A stretch of DNA of 64,000 nucleotides from Alkalicoccus chagannorensis DSM 18086 (GTDB taxonomy: Bacteria > Bacillota > Bacilli > Bacillales > Salisediminibacteriaceae), in NCBI RefSeq assembly GCF_000429725.1, contig NZ_AUCK01000001.1:248001-312000 (forward strand). The letters are read 5' to 3'. A program made the position numbers and the translations under genes. The notes below the pieces were generated by a model that was not told where the DNA came from, did not search any database, and saw only the letters and a program-made list of their open reading frames with translations. The stretch's first letter is position 1; every line of letters starts with the position of its first letter. Positions 16,686 to 25,707 of this stretch are shown here, one piece after another.

Positions 16686-17948
16686 TCAAATCAGCAGATT
16701 AAACAAATCTTCATCTTTGTTAATCTCTATATAAGCAAACCCTTTTTTGTCCATTCTGTCAATAAGTGCATGGTAATCTTCCTGATATTTCAGTTCAATC
16801 CCGCAGAGCACCGGTCCTTTATCCCGGTTGTTTTTCTTCGTGTATTCAAAGCGGGTAATATCGTCGTTCGGCCCGAGTACATCAATCAGAAATTCGCGCA
16901 GTGCTCCGGCCCGCTGTGGGAAGTTCACAATAAAGTAATGCTTGAGCCCCTGATAAATCATGGAACGCTCTTTAATTTCCTGCATTCTGTCGATATCGTT
17001 ATTTCCACCACTGAGTACACAGACAACTGTTTTGCCTTTAATTTCTTCTCTGTAGTGATCGAGCGCTGAAATCGACAGGGCACCTGCAGGTTCAGCTACA
17101 ATGGCATTTTCATTATAGAGATCGAGCATCGTAGCACACACTTTACCTTCGTTTACGAGGGTGATGTCATCAATAACCTGCTGCGCAATGTCAAACGTTG
17201 TATCGCCGACCCGCTTCACGGAGGCACCATCCACGAACTTATCCACCCTGCTGAGCGGCGTCACTTCGCCCTGTTTCAAGGACGTTTTCATTGACGGTGC
17301 ACCGGCAGGTTCCACGCCGATGATTTTCGTGGATGGAGAGATTTCCTTGAAGTAAGACCCGACGCCGGAACTCAATCCACCGCCGCCGATACTCATAAAC
17401 ACATGGGAGATCGGCACATCAATATCCTCGAGGATCTCCATCCCGACAGTCCCTTGTCCCGCAATGGTCAATGGATCATCAAATGGATGGATAAAAGCCA
17501 TCTCTTCCGCTTCACACGTCTGAATAGCTTCAGCGTAAGCATCATCGAACGTATCCCCGACGAGACGGACTTCGACAAAAGGTTCCCCGAAAAATTCCAC
17601 CCGCGACACTTTCTGGCGCGGCGTCGTGCTCGGCATGAAAATTTTCCCTCTTACGCCGAGTGCTTTACACGAATAAGCGACACCCTGAGCATGGTTGCCT
17701 GCACTTGCACAGACAACCCCATTCTGGAGTTCTTCCCTGGAGAGGCTCTGCATTTTATTGTAGGCTCCGCGCAGCTTAAAGGAACGGACCACCTGCAGGT
17801 CCTCCCGCTTGATATACACGTCTGCCTCGTACCGTTCCGATAAAATCGTGTCCCGCTGCAACGGCGTTTTCACGACGACATCTTTCAGTGCCTGATGGGC
17901 AAGCAGAATATCTTTTACGTGTACACTCTGAAGCTTTGTGTCTTCCAT
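16686..17948 (-). CDS. ilvA: Threonine dehydratase (biosynthetic)
   Basis: 420 residues, the size of the short Bacillus IlvA with a single C-terminal ACT-like regulatory domain (about 325-420). The PLP site is REDLQVVRSFKLRGAYN, the phosphate-binding loop SIGGGGLSSG. It deaminates threonine to 2-oxobutanoate, the first step to isoleucine. Monocistronic, with its own terminator. ilvE lies about 22 kb away on the same strand. Confidence 0.94.
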   Translation of the reverse strand: MEDTKLQSVHVKDILLAHQALKDVVVKTPLQRDTILSERYEADVYIKREDLQVVRSFKLRGAYNKMQSLSREELQNGVVCASAGNHAQGVAYSCKALGVRGKIFMPSTTPRQKVSRVEFFGEPFVEVRLVGDTFDDAYAEAIQTCEAEEMAFIHPFDDPLTIAGQGTVGMEILEDIDVPISHVFMSIGGGGLSSGVGSYFKEISPSTKIIGVEPAGAPSMKTSLKQGEVTPLSRVDKFVDGASVKRVGDTTFDIAQQVIDDITLVNEGKVCATMLDLYNENAIVAEPAGALSISALDHYREEIKGKTVVCVLSGGNNDIDRMQEIKERSMIYQGLKHYFIVNFPQRAGALREFLIDVLGPNDDITRFEYTKKNNRDKGPVLCGIELKYQEDYHALIDRMDKKGFAYIEINKDEDLFNLLI

Positions 17949-18011
17949 CGCTCATATCTCCTCTTCAGTTTCGAATATTATGACTAATCTTATCACACCA
18001 GGTGCACGCTG

Positions 18012-18046
18012 AAAACCGCGGAGTGTCAGGCACCCGCGGTTTTTTT
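18012..18046. terminator. Bidirectional terminator
   Basis: AAAACCGCGG (18012-18021) pairs with CCGCGGTTTT (18034-18043), with T on the plus side (to 18046) and four T on the minus side. It ends the amt-led transcript on the minus strand. Confidence 0.8.
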
Positions 18047-18058
18047 AAGTGTAAGCGT

Positions 18059-18706
18059 TTACTTGATCCAGCCCTGCTTCTGCAGTACGTCAGCCACCTC
18101 GGAGAAAGCAGCAATCGGATGAAAAGGCCTGCCTTCCCTCCGAAGAATCTCAATGAGCTGGTCTCTCGCGAACATCAGATCGACTGCTCCGGCAGCATGC
18201 CGGTCCGGTTCACTGTCGCCGATGTAGCACGTTTCATCATAGCCGGCAGCGATCGCTTCCACGACGCTTTTTTTGCTGATGCCGTAACGATCGTTGTAAT
18301 GCTCCCAGGACGGATCGAGATCAAACCAGAGCGCACCTTCCGCTGAGTAGGACGGGTTGGCATACAGGCCGTCGACCTCTATCCCTAATTTGTCAAAAAA
18401 GCGTCGGATGTAGTAATCTGCACCGGCACTGACGATATAGACATCATGCCCTGCCTCTTTCACCCGCCGGAAAAAGGCAGGAAACGTATGATCATAGGGA
18501 ATTTGATCTGTCAGCTCCTCGACAGAATCACTGCCGTGAGCGATCCGTCTGAAGGATTCCTGCAGGAAATCTCGGTCTTTCCATTTTCCTTCTTTCCAAT
18601 CTCTGTACGCGGCTTCTCCTTCCGGCCAGCCCGACTCAATGGCAAGCCAGTAAAAGTCTTTCGTTGTGATGGTACCGTCAAAATCCGTAATGACTGCCCG
18701 CTTCAT
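18059..18706 (-). CDS. HAD-IB phosphatase (MtnX/phosphoserine phosphatase-like)
   Basis: 215 residues from ATG 18706 (GAGAGGAT just upstream). Motif I VITDFDGTITTKD, motif II VSAGADYYIRRFF, motif III region GISKKSVV, motif IV YIGDSEPDRHAAGAVD. MtnX-type enzymes dephosphorylate 2-hydroxy-3-keto-5-methylthiopentenyl-1-phosphate, but no other methionine-salvage gene is here, so the substrate is left open. It starts 4 bp after the exonuclease gene, as last member of the amt unit. Confidence 0.8.
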   Translation of the reverse strand: MKRAVITDFDGTITTKDFYWLAIESGWPEGEAAYRDWKEGKWKDRDFLQESFRRIAHGSDSVEELTDQIPYDHTFPAFFRRVKEAGHDVYIVSAGADYYIRRFFDKLGIEVDGLYANPSYSAEGALWFDLDPSWEHYNDRYGISKKSVVEAIAAGYDETCYIGDSEPDRHAAGAVDLMFARDQLIEILRREGRPFHPIAAFSEVADVLQKQGWIK

Positions 18707-18710
18707 ATGA

Positions 18711-19394
18711 TTATCCTCTCCTTCTCCCTGCAGCTGCACTGTAGATATCTTTTAATGTAAACAGCTGTTCCCGGGTTGCTGCTTTCATCATACACTGCCA
18801 CAAAGCCGCTGTCACTCGTGCATCTTCTAAAGCATGATGCCTCGAGGGACAGGCGATATCATACACACTGCAGCAGTCTTCCAGATGAAACGCCCCTTCC
18901 ATTTCAGGGAGAATAGACGCGACGAAGGATGTGTCAATCAGGCGGTGGGTGAAGCTGCTTCCGAAACGCCGCCGCAGCAGATGCTGCAGAAAGGATTTTT
19001 CATGCGCGGCGTGATGGGCGATCAAGGTGCTGCCCTCTGCAAATGAAAAAAAATCCTGCATGACCTCGCCTGCCGGCGGCGCCTCTTTCGTATCTGCCTC
19101 CGAAATATGAGTCAGCTGAGTCACTTCCAGGGGGATCGTTTTTTCTGTTCGGACCAGCGAGTAAAATTCCTTTTCCGTTTTCAGGTTTACGGCGCCGATC
19201 GACAGAATCTCATCCCCTTTTTCCGGTCGAAACCCGGTCGTCTCCAGATCGAAAACGACTGCGGGCACTTTCTCCAGCGGGAGAAGAAGGTGGTCGGCAT
19301 ACTTTTGATCTTTCGTCAGCTGTTTGAGCCGGGCAGCGTCGGTGAAGGAATGGGCGGGCTGTTTCCGCATCGAAAAAAAATCAAACACACTCAT
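18711..19394 (-). CDS. DnaQ-like 3'-5' exonuclease (DEDDh)
   Basis: 227 residues. Exo I is VFDLETTGF (Asp49, Glu51), Exo II lies around LIAHHAAHEKSFL, and Exo III is HHALEDARVTAALW with the catalytic His. The first 40 residues are an extra helical segment. Relatives are epsilon-like proofreading or RNA-trimming nucleases. ATGA overlap with the DUF294 nucleotidyltransferase gene; this pair, exonuclease plus DUF294, is a combination I recall from other bacteria, so a joint role is likely although undefined. Confidence 0.85.
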   Translation of the reverse strand: MSVFDFFSMRKQPAHSFTDAARLKQLTKDQKYADHLLLPLEKVPAVVFDLETTGFRPEKGDEILSIGAVNLKTEKEFYSLVRTEKTIPLEVTQLTHISEADTKEAPPAGEVMQDFFSFAEGSTLIAHHAAHEKSFLQHLLRRRFGSSFTHRLIDTSFVASILPEMEGAFHLEDCCSVYDIACPSRHHALEDARVTAALWQCMMKAATREQLFTLKDIYSAAAGRRRG

Positions 19395-20275
19395 CGCTGA
19401 TCAGCCCTTTCTCTGCTGTACACCGAGCGAAGGTCGTTCGTCACTTTCTTGCCTTCTTTCATCCAATGCTTCACCTGCTTCATTTCTGCTTTTGTTAACT
19501 CGTCTACACGCAGCAGATGCACGTCCTCATAGGAGGCAGCGGAAGCTGATTTTTCGCGGCGGAACTCGAGAAGCTTCTGAAAAGAGCTGCTCACTGGTTT
19601 CAGGTGGGGATGCCGGAAACTGAGCTGCTCCAGGCGGAGTTTGGTAGCTGCCACGGTAATGCCTTCTGCTGCAGCGGCCGCACGGGCTGCATTAGCATAA
19701 GGAAAGAGCAGGTCTTTTTTCATGTTGATGTCCCCTTTTTGATCAGTGAGGATCTGACCGAACACATTCCGTCGTTTAAGCCGGAATCGCGTATTCTGAA
19801 ACATGGCCGCTTCCAGCCCGTATTCCTGTATCAGACTGGAAGTAAGCTGCTTCAGCCGCACTGTCGTATCGCCTGGCCCGTGCAGCGGCCGGGCATCATA
19901 AAAGATAAGAATATACCGCAGCGACTCCCAGTCTCTTTTTTCGATCCAGCGCCGGAGCTGTTTTTCCATTGAAGCTTCCGTGCGGCACCACATGTCATTT
20001 CCGGCCATTACTCCACCTTCGCACCGCGGATAGCCGGAAGCTTCCAGCAGACTGCTGAACGTCTCACCTACGGCAGCCGCTTCAGCTTCAGCGCCTTCGC
20101 TGCAGATCATCATGTGATCCTGATCTGCAAAACGAAGCTGTTCTTCTCTGCCGGCACTTCCGAGCAGTAACAGCTGGAAGCGGGCAGAATCGAGATTCTG
20201 CCCGCCTGTCGCTTCTTTTAAAAGCTGCAGCATATGCGCATCATGCTTTTGATTGAAACCCGTGATTTCCATCAT
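19391..20275 (-). CDS. DUF294 nucleotidyltransferase (GlnD-like fold)
   Basis: 294 residues. The active-site pattern is LLLLGSAGREEQLRFADQD (about 35-53), with the Gly-Ser and the Asp-x-Asp metal pair. The rest is the helical C-terminal domain of DUF294. The CBS and cyclic-nucleotide domains present in longer relatives are absent. GlnD-type enzymes uridylylate PII proteins; here the gene directly follows an ammonium transporter by ATGA overlap, in the position where glnK often stands. No PII gene is in the window. The target is therefore unknown. Confidence 0.82.
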   Translation of the reverse strand: MMEITGFNQKHDAHMLQLLKEATGGQNLDSARFQLLLLGSAGREEQLRFADQDHMMICSEGAEAEAAAVGETFSSLLEASGYPRCEGGVMAGNDMWCRTEASMEKQLRRWIEKRDWESLRYILIFYDARPLHGPGDTTVRLKQLTSSLIQEYGLEAAMFQNTRFRLKRRNVFGQILTDQKGDINMKKDLLFPYANAARAAAAAEGITVAATKLRLEQLSFRHPHLKPVSSSFQKLLEFRREKSASAASYEDVHLLRVDELTKAEMKQVKHWMKEGKKVTNDLRSVYSRERADQR

Positions 20276-21552
20276 GCTGTCGGCTTTTTCGACTCGTTTT
20301 CCAGCTGCTCCTGCATGTTTTCAGGGTAGCCGTAGCTGCCGTGCTCGGAAATATCGAGACCCATGAGCTCCTCTTCTTCAGAAACACGGAGTCCCCCGAG
20401 AACTTTGTCGAGTACTTTCAGTACGATGAATGCTACGGTGAACGCGTAGAGACCGGACACGGTCACACTCAGGGTCTGAACGCCGAGCTGCGTAAAGCCG
20501 CCGCCGTAGAACAGGCCTGCCAACCCGCCATTCATTTCTGCGAGAGCTGGTGTAGCAAAGAAACCAGTGGAGATTGTACCCCAGATCCCGGCCACACCGT
20601 GGACGGAGAGCGCGAAGATTGGATCATCAATCTTGGACTTTTCAAAGAAAACCATGGAGAAGTGGACGATGAACCCGGCTACAATACCGATCACAACCGC
20701 TGCCCAAGTAGCAACAAATGCTGTGGATGCTGTAATAGCAACTAGTCCTGCCAGTGCACCATTGAGCATCGTCGGGATGTCGTTCTTTCCCGTCATCGCA
20801 TAGACGATCAGCATAGCGGCAACGGCACCGGCTGCTGCTGCGAGCTGGGTTGTGAGTGCTACGTAACCGAAGAATGCTCCATCAACACCAAGTGTAGAAC
20901 CACCGTTAAACCCGAACCAGCCTACCCAGAGAATGAGCACACCAAGAGCTGTATACACCTGGTTATGACCGGCAATGTTATTGGATGTGCCGTCACTGTT
21001 GAATTTACCGATACGAGGCTTAAGAATCAGTGTTGCTGCCAGCGCTGCCATCGCACCGGTCAAGTGAACGACCGTAGAGCCGGCAAAATCCTGCTTACCA
21101 AGATCTGCAAGCCAGCCTGCACCCCAGATCCAATGAGCAACAACGGGATAGATGAAAGCGGAAAAAGCGACGGCAAAAATAATATAGACAGATAATTTCG
21201 CACGTTCTGCAAAGCCGCCGAAAGCAATCGTCAAGGCAATAGCAGCGAAAGCAAGCTGGAAGATGAAGTCGACGGAACCGGCTAATCCATCCACAGCAGT
21301 GGTGAAATCACCGAAGAAAAAGTCGGACGTTCCGATAAAGCCATTTCCTTCACCGTAAATGAAGCCATAACCGACAGCCCAGAATACGAGGGAAGCAATC
21401 CCTACAGTAAAGATTGTTTTACCGGCGATGTGCCCGGCATTCTTCATTCTCGTTGAGCCTGCCTCCAATAGAATGAACCCTCCCTGCATCAGCAGTACAA
21501 GCGCAAAACAGAGAATAATCCAAACGTTGTTCATGAGAAAAATTTCGTCCAT
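20272..21552 (-). CDS. amtB: Ammonium transporter (Amt/NrgA family)
   Basis: 426 residues, eleven membrane segments. Family landmarks: LVLLMQGGFILLEAG at the N-terminus, DFAGSTVVHLTGAMAALAA, and LSVHGVAGIWGTISTG, with the conserved His pair of the pore. It imports ammonium across the cytoplasmic membrane. The promoter region carries a TnrA/GlnR box, so it should respond to nitrogen limitation. It is the first gene of a four-gene unit with overlaps of 4 bp. Confidence 0.95.
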   Translation of the reverse strand: MDEIFLMNNVWIILCFALVLLMQGGFILLEAGSTRMKNAGHIAGKTIFTVGIASLVFWAVGYGFIYGEGNGFIGTSDFFFGDFTTAVDGLAGSVDFIFQLAFAAIALTIAFGGFAERAKLSVYIIFAVAFSAFIYPVVAHWIWGAGWLADLGKQDFAGSTVVHLTGAMAALAATLILKPRIGKFNSDGTSNNIAGHNQVYTALGVLILWVGWFGFNGGSTLGVDGAFFGYVALTTQLAAAAGAVAAMLIVYAMTGKNDIPTMLNGALAGLVAITASTAFVATWAAVVIGIVAGFIVHFSMVFFEKSKIDDPIFALSVHGVAGIWGTISTGFFATPALAEMNGGLAGLFYGGGFTQLGVQTLSVTVSGLYAFTVAFIVLKVLDKVLGGLRVSEEEELMGLDISEHGSYGYPENMQEQLENESKKPTA

Positions 21553-21606
21553 GGTGACACGCTCCTTTAATCAATTTTTATCACTGCTTCAGCAGCTATG
21601 TGTATG

Positions 21607-21657
21607 ATTATACGGACAGAAAATTCTGACACAACGAATATGTAAGATTATATAACA
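21607..21657 (-). promoter_or_regulatory. TnrA/GlnR box and sigma-A promoter of the amt unit
   Basis: TGTAAGATTATATAACA (21641-21657) fits TGTNA-N7-TNACA exactly. Downstream on the minus strand come TTGTGT (21634-21629), 16 bases, then TATAAT (21612-21607). The expected start is near 21600, so the box is centred near -49, the position of TnrA in activated promoters. An AATTTTCTG half-site like that of CodY lies in the spacer. Box and promoter are seen; activation is inferred from established Bacillus regulation. Confidence 0.85.
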
Positions 21658-21900
21658 TAGTATTTACCGAATATTAAATAAGTTATAAACCACAAACGTA
21701 CGTCTATCAAGTGTGAGAACGCTATCTCGCATGAAATAAATCCATTCGCAGTATTTATCGCTATTTCTGCTCCAGGGAGCTGCCTGCAATCAGTAAAAGC
21801 ACGACCGCAGTGATTCGATATGAGCGACAGTCTCTATGCGTTGTACATGCACCTGGATGCACTGCCCTTCCTCTAAAATGAGCGTCCGCTTCCGCTGTGA
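21658..21900. other. Intergenic stretch without recognised feature
   Basis: Between the TnrA box and the dispersed element I see no convincing reading frame, promoter or stem. It is AT-rich near the promoter and of average composition after that. Confidence 0.5.
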
Positions 21901-22045
21901 ACAAAAGCGCGGAGCACCTTTTGAGCGGAACGGCGTGTACCGCAGGCTCTTTGAGGGAGCATAGGTTCTCCGTGCTTCCCGAGCAGCCGGCTACGCTGTC
22001 ACTCTGTATGGAAACGAATACATTCTTATACTTTCAAAAAAGAGA
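21901..22045 (+). repeat. Dispersed intergenic element, copy 2
   Basis: About 145 bp matching copy 1 (12648) and copy 3 (36849). Blocks: ACAAAAGCGC, GAGCGGAACGGC, CCGCAGGCT, AGGGAG, CTTCCCGAGCAGC, ACGCTGTC, ATGGAAACGAATACATTC (22008-22025), CTTATAC, CAAAAAAG. It ends in the T-run of the minus-strand terminator of the EamA gene. Confidence 0.6.
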
Positions 22046-22076
22046 GGAGCGGACGCTTCCGTCCAGCTCCTCTCTT
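22034..22076 (-). terminator. Intrinsic terminator of the EamA transporter gene
   Basis: AAGAGAGGAGC (22040-22050) pairs with GCTCCTCTCTT (22066-22076), with an inner GGACG/CGTCC stem; six T follow on the minus strand. Confidence 0.88.
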
Positions 22077-22146
22077 ATTATAGAAAGAATGCCCCCTCCG
22101 ATGATCTGCCGGCGCTTCCTCTGCAGCTGCAACTGTTCCGGCAAAT

Positions 22147-23052
22147 TTACGCCCTTTGAGCATTTTTTCGTTTCAGTACCTGTGATTCGATATAGCCGGT
22201 CCCAAACAGCACCCCGGTGACGATGAGAATAAAACCGAAAATCTGATGACTGTATATGTTTTCACCAAGGAGAAAGTAAGAACCGAGCAGAGCAAAGAAT
22301 GGCACAAAATTATTAAACAGCGCGGACGGACCGGGACCAATTTTTTGTATCGCCGCATTAAAGAGCAGATGACCGATACTCGTGGCGATTACTGCCGAGC
22401 TGAAAAATACCATCCAGACGAGCGGCGGCTGCGGAACGGCGGCACCTGGTTCAAACAAATAGCTGATGACGAGCATACTTGCGGCACCGAAGACGAGCAT
22501 GACCGCTGTAATGAGACGCGGTGACAAAGTGCTGGATGCTTTTTTGATCAGGATAAACGAAACCGCCTGGCTGATCATCGATAGAAAGATCAGCAGATCA
22601 CCGCGGGATACGGTGCCCACCCCCTCCTCGGGACTGAGGATGATGAAGGTCACTCCGGAAAAGCCGAGCAGAATACCGAAAAGTCGGAACTTCGTCAGCG
22701 GATCTCCGAGAAAAATAACGGCAAGAACAGCAGTAGTCAGCGGAATCAAACCGAGGATCAACGACCCATTGGCCGCTGTCGTATCCGTCAGACCGACAGC
22801 CAATAGAGAGTGGTGGGCCGTTTGACCGAACAGTGCAGCTCCGGCAATCATGAAAAGCATCTTTTTATCTATTCGTTTAAACTCTTTCAATAACCAGACA
22901 ATCAGCAGCGCCGTCACAGCAGCAATGCTGATCCGAAGCCCCTGCATCTGGACAGGCGGCATGTGTTCCACCAGAAATTTCACTGCGACGACGTTCAGTC
23001 CCCAGATCATCATGACGAACATCAGAAGCAGATATACGGATGCATTCCTCAT
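22147..23052 (-). CDS. EamA/DMT-family transporter
   Basis: 301 residues from ATG 23052. Ten hydrophobic segments form two EamA repeats: the first begins FVMMIWGLNVVAVKFL, the second SQAVSFILIKKASS, and GPGPSALFNNFVPFFALLGSYFLLGE is typical of the C-terminal half. These are drug/metabolite or amino-acid exporters of the cytoplasmic membrane; substrate unknown. Monocistronic with its own terminator. Confidence 0.9.
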   Translation of the reverse strand: MRNASVYLLLMFVMMIWGLNVVAVKFLVEHMPPVQMQGLRISIAAVTALLIVWLLKEFKRIDKKMLFMIAGAALFGQTAHHSLLAVGLTDTTAANGSLILGLIPLTTAVLAVIFLGDPLTKFRLFGILLGFSGVTFIILSPEEGVGTVSRGDLLIFLSMISQAVSFILIKKASSTLSPRLITAVMLVFGAASMLVISYLFEPGAAVPQPPLVWMVFFSSAVIATSIGHLLFNAAIQKIGPGPSALFNNFVPFFALLGSYFLLGENIYSHQIFGFILIVTGVLFGTGYIESQVLKRKNAQRA

Positions 23053-23161
23053 AGAATAGGTCTTCCTTTCTGAATAAATGAAAGCAGTCAAACGTTCCTA
23101 CTGCTTTACTGTTTATGGTATGTTAGACAGGACAGGTTATCTGTGTGGAGGGGGTGTCCTT

Positions 23162-24232
23162 TTGATCCGCGAAATATTTATTCTGCGGAGTATCGGCTGT
23201 CTCAGCATTGTGCTGCTCCACAGCATCCATATAGGCATCAATCAAATTGGCATCGAGGAGATGGGTGAAGGAACGGCCCTTTTTTTCGATTCGATCCAGA
23301 TGATTCTGTATTATGGGACGCCGATGTTTATCTTTATTTCCGAATTTTTAATTGCTTATTCGTATCGAAAAAGGGAGCTCCCCGACGACTTCCTGCGAAA
23401 ACGGCTGCGTTTTATTCTCATCCCCTTCGTGATCATGGGCGTTTTTTATGCGCTCCCGTTCTTCCAGCTCAGTTTCGAGCAGGGGATCAACAGCATGATG
23501 ATGAATATATTTGTCGGTGATTACCACGGCTATTTCATCTTGATTATCTTCCAGTTTTACGTGTTTCACTACTGGTTTCACGGATGGCTGCGGCGCTGGA
23601 AGCCGTCGGTTGTTCTTGCCGCTGCTTTTGGCATTAATGCGGCTTACCTGATGTTTTTTAACTTCACACTGCCGCCGGAAGGCCTGCCCTACGGCACCTA
23701 CATCTGGGAACGCTTTTACTGGGTCCCGATGTTCGGATGGATCTTTTACTTTACCGTCGGCTACTATGCAGGGACGTATTACGAGAGCTTTAAACAGCTT
23801 CTCCACAAGTGGCGGTGGCTGATTTTAGCCGGACCGCTCCTGACGAGCGTCGGCATGCTGATTTTCTATCATTCCGGTTTTCTGATGGTGCATAGTTCCA
23901 AACGGACGGATATTCTAATTCATACCTTGATGTGCAGTTTCTTTCTTTTTTATGTAACGCAGAAACTCAAACATCTCCCGTCCTTTCTTGAATTCATCAG
24001 CCGCTACTCCTTCGGGATCTATCTGCTTCATTATTTTTATATTTTTCTAATGGACTTCATTTATGAGCAGTTCCCGGTACAGGTCGGATTCGGCTATATT
24101 CTGATCTTGTTCACCTTCAGTCTCGGCGCTTCCATACTGACTATCTTTATCTTGAATAAATGGAAGTACGGCCATTTCATCATCGGCAAAATCGGCCCGA
24201 AATTTAAACCAAAGAAAGCAGCAGCCTCCTGA
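23162..24232 (+). CDS. Acyltransferase 3 family membrane protein
   Basis: About 357 residues. The start is TTG 23162: GGAGGGGG lies at 23147-23154, while the upstream in-frame ATG has no ribosome site. The protein opens IREIFILRSIGCLSIVLLHSIHIG, with the conserved His of the OafA/YrhL group, and has about ten membrane segments, closing in a basic tail. Such enzymes O-acylate cell-surface sugars or polymers. Followed by a terminator. Acceptor unknown. Confidence 0.85.
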   Translation: MIREIFILRSIGCLSIVLLHSIHIGINQIGIEEMGEGTALFFDSIQMILYYGTPMFIFISEFLIAYSYRKRELPDDFLRKRLRFILIPFVIMGVFYALPFFQLSFEQGINSMMMNIFVGDYHGYFILIIFQFYVFHYWFHGWLRRWKPSVVLAAAFGINAAYLMFFNFTLPPEGLPYGTYIWERFYWVPMFGWIFYFTVGYYAGTYYESFKQLLHKWRWLILAGPLLTSVGMLIFYHSGFLMVHSSKRTDILIHTLMCSFFLFYVTQKLKHLPSFLEFISRYSFGIYLLHYFYIFLMDFIYEQFPVQVGFGYILILFTFSLGASILTIFILNKWKYGHFIIGKIGPKFKPKKAAAS

Positions 24233-24247
24233 AGGGGGCTGCTGTTT
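24220..24247 (+). terminator. Hairpin terminator between convergent genes
   Basis: AGCAGCCTCC (24220-24229) pairs with GGGGGCTGCT (24234-24243), followed by GTTT. It overlaps the last codons of the acyltransferase gene. Confidence 0.65.
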
Positions 24248-24252
24248 GATCG

Positions 24253-25329
24253 TCAGCTGGAGCTTTCCGAATCAAGAATCAGCTGGAGCAGCTGCAGTCG
24301 CTGCAGGTCGTTGACGGAATTTCGTGTAAATTGAAAGGCCAGCCGGTTGGAATCGACCCGGTGAACGAAAACAAGATCCAGCTCCGGTATAATGTCGATG
24401 GACTGACCATATCGGCCGACAGCGGAATACATGCCGAGCTCATCAAACGGCGGAGCCGTAGCTGTCCACCAGAGATACCCGTAGTCAAACAACGGGTTAC
24501 CGGGGACTTCGATATGCGGTCTCGTGCTGCGTTCCACCCAGTCCTCCGGTACAATCTGCTCTCCCTCCCACGCTCCCTGCTGAAGATACATCTGGCCGAA
24601 CCTGGCGAGATCTCTCGCCGACATGCGGAATAAGTAGGACGGATGCTGAGAGCGCCGGTTTTCGTACTTGTACTGTGTATGTCCCATCTCGAAGTCTTCC
24701 ATGCCGAGCGGTTGGGCAATGCGGCGCTCGAAATCCTCGAAAATATCGGATTCTGTCTGTTCATTATAAATCGTGCCGAGCACGTTAAAATCCCAGTTGT
24801 TGTAGTAATAATGCTGTCCAGGCAGGTAACTTCCCCGGCTCGGCCGGTTCATTCGCATACCGATCGATTCCTCTCCTGCCGGAAGATACACTCCCGAGCT
24901 GGACGTCATCAAGTGCGAAAGAGAAGCCTGCTTCTCGATGGTCGTCAGAGAAGGGTTCTCATCAATATCGTAATCCTCCAGCGTGTCAAACAGACGGAAT
25001 GTTTCCTGCTCTATTTCGATTCCATAGAGGGCGGAAATCATGCTTTTGCGTACGGAATGGGCATTGGTGCTTTTCGTCGTGCTCCCCCATTCGAACAGCA
25101 CTTTTCCATCGTAAATCACCATCGCAGCCGTGGAGTTGATTGAATCGTAATACGCACGGGCCTGTTCCAGGGTTTCCGGATTGAATCCTGCGTCTTCCAC
25201 TGATTCATGTCTCGGCCAGGTGGATTCCTCCGCCGCTTCGATTGAATAGTATACATACATAAACAGCCCCACCAATCCAATAATCAGTGTGATAAGGCCA
25301 CCGATAGTTTTATTAAACAACAGGATCAT
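24253..25329 (-). CDS. Membrane-anchored serine hydrolase (beta-lactamase/PBP fold)
   Basis: 358 residues from Met at 25329. One N-terminal membrane helix (about 5-28), then an extracellular class C-like domain: Ser-x-x-Lys in HSVRKSM, Tyr-x-Asn in YYYNNWDFNVLG, and the third motif in the late GRYGQSIDI region. Relatives act as D-amino-acid esterases, peptidases or esterases rather than drug resistance enzymes. It is convergent with the acyltransferase gene; the shared surface location may be coincidental. Confidence 0.82.
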   Translation of the reverse strand: MILLFNKTIGGLITLIIGLVGLFMYVYYSIEAAEESTWPRHESVEDAGFNPETLEQARAYYDSINSTAAMVIYDGKVLFEWGSTTKSTNAHSVRKSMISALYGIEIEQETFRLFDTLEDYDIDENPSLTTIEKQASLSHLMTSSSGVYLPAGEESIGMRMNRPSRGSYLPGQHYYYNNWDFNVLGTIYNEQTESDIFEDFERRIAQPLGMEDFEMGHTQYKYENRRSQHPSYLFRMSARDLARFGQMYLQQGAWEGEQIVPEDWVERSTRPHIEVPGNPLFDYGYLWWTATAPPFDELGMYSAVGRYGQSIDIIPELDLVFVHRVDSNRLAFQFTRNSVNDLQRLQLLQLILDSESSS

Positions 25330-25450
25330 CCTCTGCTCAGCTCTGCCCTTATAATATAACAGAGAAGCGGCTTCTCTGCTATGCATTCATCTTGACGGAA
25401 TCTAAAAAAGCTGGTAGCTTGAATATACAATTTTACAGGCGGCATTGAAG

Positions 25451-25543
25451 GCTGTGGGTCTACTACAGCTGGAGCAGCTTCTGGAGAGACTGTCTTCTAA
25501 GACAGCGCCGAAGGGTTCACGATCTCAGGCACACGGACAGAAG
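25451..25543 (+). ncRNA. Glycine riboswitch (single aptamer)
   Basis: The aptamer lies at 25478-25543. P1 is CTTCTG (25478-25483) with CAGAAG (25538-25543). Then come GGAGAGA, a stem CTGTCT/AGACAG, the conserved GCGCCGAAGGG (25505-25515), ATCTCAGGCA and GGACAG. These are the hallmark blocks of the gcvT/glycine class. The upstream hairpin GCTGT/ACAGC (25451-25469) may be the reduced ghost aptamer of singleton riboswitches. It is oriented toward the UPF0237 gene and followed by a terminator, so it probably works as an ON switch by antitermination. Confidence 0.85.
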
Positions 25544-25576
25544 TGACCAGACGGCTCTGCCGTCTCCTATTTTCAT

Positions 25577-25599
25577 GCCGGTAAAAACCGGCTTTTTTT
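25577..25599 (+). terminator. Riboswitch expression-platform terminator
   Basis: GCCGGT (25577-25582) pairs with ACCGGC (25587-25592) around AAAA, then seven T. It stands 33 bases after the aptamer P1 and 109 bases before the UPF0237 start. A further stem AGACGGC/GCCGTCT (25549-25566) sits between and may take part in the switch. Confidence 0.88.
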
Positions 25600-25707
25600 A
25601 ATGCCGTTTGCAGACGGGCAGGATCCAAGGCGTGCGGGCATCATCCGCCCGGCAGAAGATCTTTGGCCCGTACTACTTTATTACTTAAGGAAAAGAGGAA
25701 TGCAGTC

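Noticed and set aside
21597-21616. Second TnrA box (TGTATGATTATACGGACA)
   Set aside because: The fifth base and the right half-site do not fit TGTNA-N7-TNACA; it is the -10 region.
22246-22825. Open frames antisense to the EamA transporter
   Set aside because: Shadows of a well-supported ten-helix transporter gene.
25430-25477. A full first glycine aptamer upstream of the one reported
   Set aside because: Only 48 bases are available and the conserved blocks are absent; a short hairpin remains, consistent with a singleton riboswitch.
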